The notes beneath the pieces were generated by a model, which saw only the letters and a program-made list of their open reading frames with translations, made no database searches and had not been told where the DNA came from. Below are positions 49,224 through 50,241 of a stretch of DNA of 50,241 nucleotides, in pieces. Numbering within the stretch: position 1 is the first letter of the stretch; every line of letters starts with the position of its first letter. Both the position numbers and the translations under genes were made by a program. The stretch comes from an uncultured bacterium (GTDB lineage: Bacteria > Actinomycetota > Coriobacteriia > Coriobacteriales > Coriobacteriaceae): NCBI GenBank assembly GCA_905214615.1, contig CAJMMX010000007.1, positions 1-50,241 of the forward strand, given 5' to 3'.

Positions 49224-50140
49224 GACAAAACACCCCACGAAAGATCGGCGCCCTGCAGGCCGGCTGCCCAAGCAGAAGCAGCCATAGCACGCTTGCCGTC
49301 GGGCTTAACCTCGAGCAACTCAACCGTGCCATCGGAAAGACCAAGGTAAACACGCTTAGCCTTAACGAGAACCTGACCCTCGCCAAGCGACACGTCAGCC
49401 GCCACAGCATCGAGCACGCGCACGGTCTTACCGGCAATCACGCAACGAGCAGGCGCGGTATCGGACGAAGCCAGCACATGACGTACGCAATCGAGCGCCG
49501 CCATTTGCGGATCCAGGCGCATCTCCTGCTTAGAAATCTTAGCGGCATGAGTGACGAGCGACTCATCCTGTTCAGTCCAAACAGCGGTGCCATCGGCAAG
49601 AGAAGGAAGCGTATCGGCAAGCAGTTTACCGCCAAGCTCACCAAGCTCCATGGTCAGCACCTCAGCATGCTTACCGGCAACCGACGTAGACGCCTGGGCA
49701 CAATAAGCGCCGGTATCCACGCCATGCCCGATGCGCATGATAGAAACGCCAGCAATCTCATCACCAGCGAGAATCGCACGTTGAATAGGAGCAGCCCCAC
49801 GCCAACGAGGCAGCAAGGACGCATGAACATTCACAATACCAAGCGGCGCCATATGCAGCACCTCATCCGGCAAAATGCAACCATAAGCAGCCACACAGAA
49901 AATATCGGCTTGCGCAGCTTGGAGCGCCTCAACAACCTCAGGCGTCATACGATTAGCCTCGACAACGGGCAACCCCAGCTCAAGCGCGCGAGCCTTAACA
50001 GGAGACGGCTCCAGCTTCTTACCACGCCCACGAACAGCATCGGGACGAGTAACAACAAGCGCAATCTCATTCCCAGCCTCAACAAGCGAAGTCAGCGACG
50101 GAACAGCAAAGTCGGGCGTGCCCATAAACACAATACGCAT
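49220..50140 (-). CDS. fmt: Methionyl-tRNA formyltransferase
   Basis: Fmt formylates initiator Met-tRNA with 10-formyl-tetrahydrofolate. The 306 residues begin MRIVFMGTPDFAVPSLTSLV and include DIFCVAAYGCILPDEVLHMA, the catalytic signature NVHASLLPRWRGAAPIQRAI, and GVSIMRIGHGVDTGAYCAQ with the catalytic aspartate. The C-terminal OB-like domain contains VRHVLASSDTAPARCVIAGK. GGAG lies about 10 bases before the ATG. It is followed by rsmB in the common fmt-rsmB arrangement. Confidence 0.95.
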   Translation of the reverse strand: MRIVFMGTPDFAVPSLTSLVEAGNEIALVVTRPDAVRGRGKKLEPSPVKARALELGLPVVEANRMTPEVVEALQAAQADIFCVAAYGCILPDEVLHMAPLGIVNVHASLLPRWRGAAPIQRAILAGDEIAGVSIMRIGHGVDTGAYCAQASTSVAGKHAEVLTMELGELGGKLLADTLPSLADGTAVWTEQDESLVTHAAKISKQEMRLDPQMAALDCVRHVLASSDTAPARCVIAGKTVRVLDAVAADVSLGEGQVLVKAKRVYLGLSDGTVELLEVKPDGKRAMAASAWAAGLQGADLSWGVLS

Positions 50141-50156
50141 AAAAGTTAGTCTCCTC

Positions 50157-50241
50157 TCAATAACGAGCCGAGACGGCTACAAAAGAAGCGTTCCAGGCCG
50201 CATGCGCGCCCAGCCGCAAGAACAATTCAACAAGAACAAAT
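50157..50241 (-). CDS. 3' end of an upstream gene, product unknown
   Basis: The best minus-strand frame at the window end reads LFLRLGAHAAWNASFVAVSA and stops 17 bases before the fmt start. Only 27 residues are visible, too few to name. Another frame cannot be excluded. Confidence 0.3.
   Translation of the reverse strand, partial: FVLVELFLRLGAHAAWNASFVAVSARY

Noticed and set aside
1..50241. CRISPR array, rRNA operon, riboswitch of known class
   Set aside because: No regularly spaced direct repeats, rRNA sequence or recognisable riboswitch core was seen in the intergenic stretches; no thiamine riboswitch precedes thiN.

Overview
The window looks like a chromosomal segment of a Coriobacteriia gut actinomycete, most likely Collinsella or a close relative. 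This is an inference from the high GC content with GC-rich third positions, the fused aroE-aroK and rmlC-rmlD genes, the glycogen gene set, and the mixture of actinobacterial and Firmicutes-like gene content. No rRNA gene, CRISPR array, integrase or transposase was recognised.

Layout. (1) 0-3 kb: a plus-strand aromatic amino acid block (pheA, aroE-aroK fusion, aroQ). (2) 3.1-4.6 kb: a two-gene module of a DUF4869-like protein and a P-loop ATPase of unknown function, followed by a decayed acyltransferase fragment and tRNA-Arg(UCU). (3) 5.0-11.2 kb: a surface polysaccharide ABC exporter (wzm/wzt type) on the minus strand, divergent from two GT2 polyprenyl-type glycosyltransferases and a YfhO-like membrane protein. 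(4) 11.2-31.9 kb: a long minus-strand exopolysaccharide locus. It starts with a NusG/LoaP-type antiterminator and a priming sugar-phosphate transferase. It continues with glycosyltransferases, a radical SAM enzyme, two polysaccharide pyruvyl transferase/FrhB-like pairs, a Wzy-like polymerase, a Wzx-like flippase and a frameshifted acyltransferase. It ends with rmlA, rmlB and rmlCD (dTDP-rhamnose supply), interrupted by an AT-rich GNAT plus small-protein cassette. (5) 32.4-34.0 kb: tRNA-Ala(GGC), thiamine pyrophosphokinase and a HAD phosphatase. (6) 34.3-47.3 kb: a plus-strand glycogen cluster of glgB, glgP, glgC, glgD, glgA and a GH13-GH77 (amylase/4-alpha-glucanotransferase) fusion. (7) 47.4-50.2 kb: an FmdB-like zinc ribbon protein convergent with rsmB and fmt, then the end of one more minus-strand gene.

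How it works together. Regions 3 and 4 supply precursors (dTDP-rhamnose), prime a lipid carrier, assemble and decorate repeat units, flip and polymerise them, and keep RNA polymerase processive over about 20 kb through the LoaP-like factor. Region 6 makes ADP-glucose (GlgC/GlgD), elongates (GlgA), branches (GlgB) and remobilises glycogen (GlgP, GH13-GH77).

Most unusual observations: (a) long, mutually exclusive three-arm inverted repeats inside coding sequence, at the homologous codons of two FrhB-like paralogues and again in a GT4 gene; (b) histone-H1-like Lys/Ala-rich C-terminal tails on both GlgB and GlgA; (c) a 59-nt stepped hairpin just upstream of the loaP-like gene; (d) the DUF4869/P-loop ATPase pair; (e) a GNAT/small-protein cassette inside the rml genes. 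Functions are read by eye from motifs; no database search was possible.
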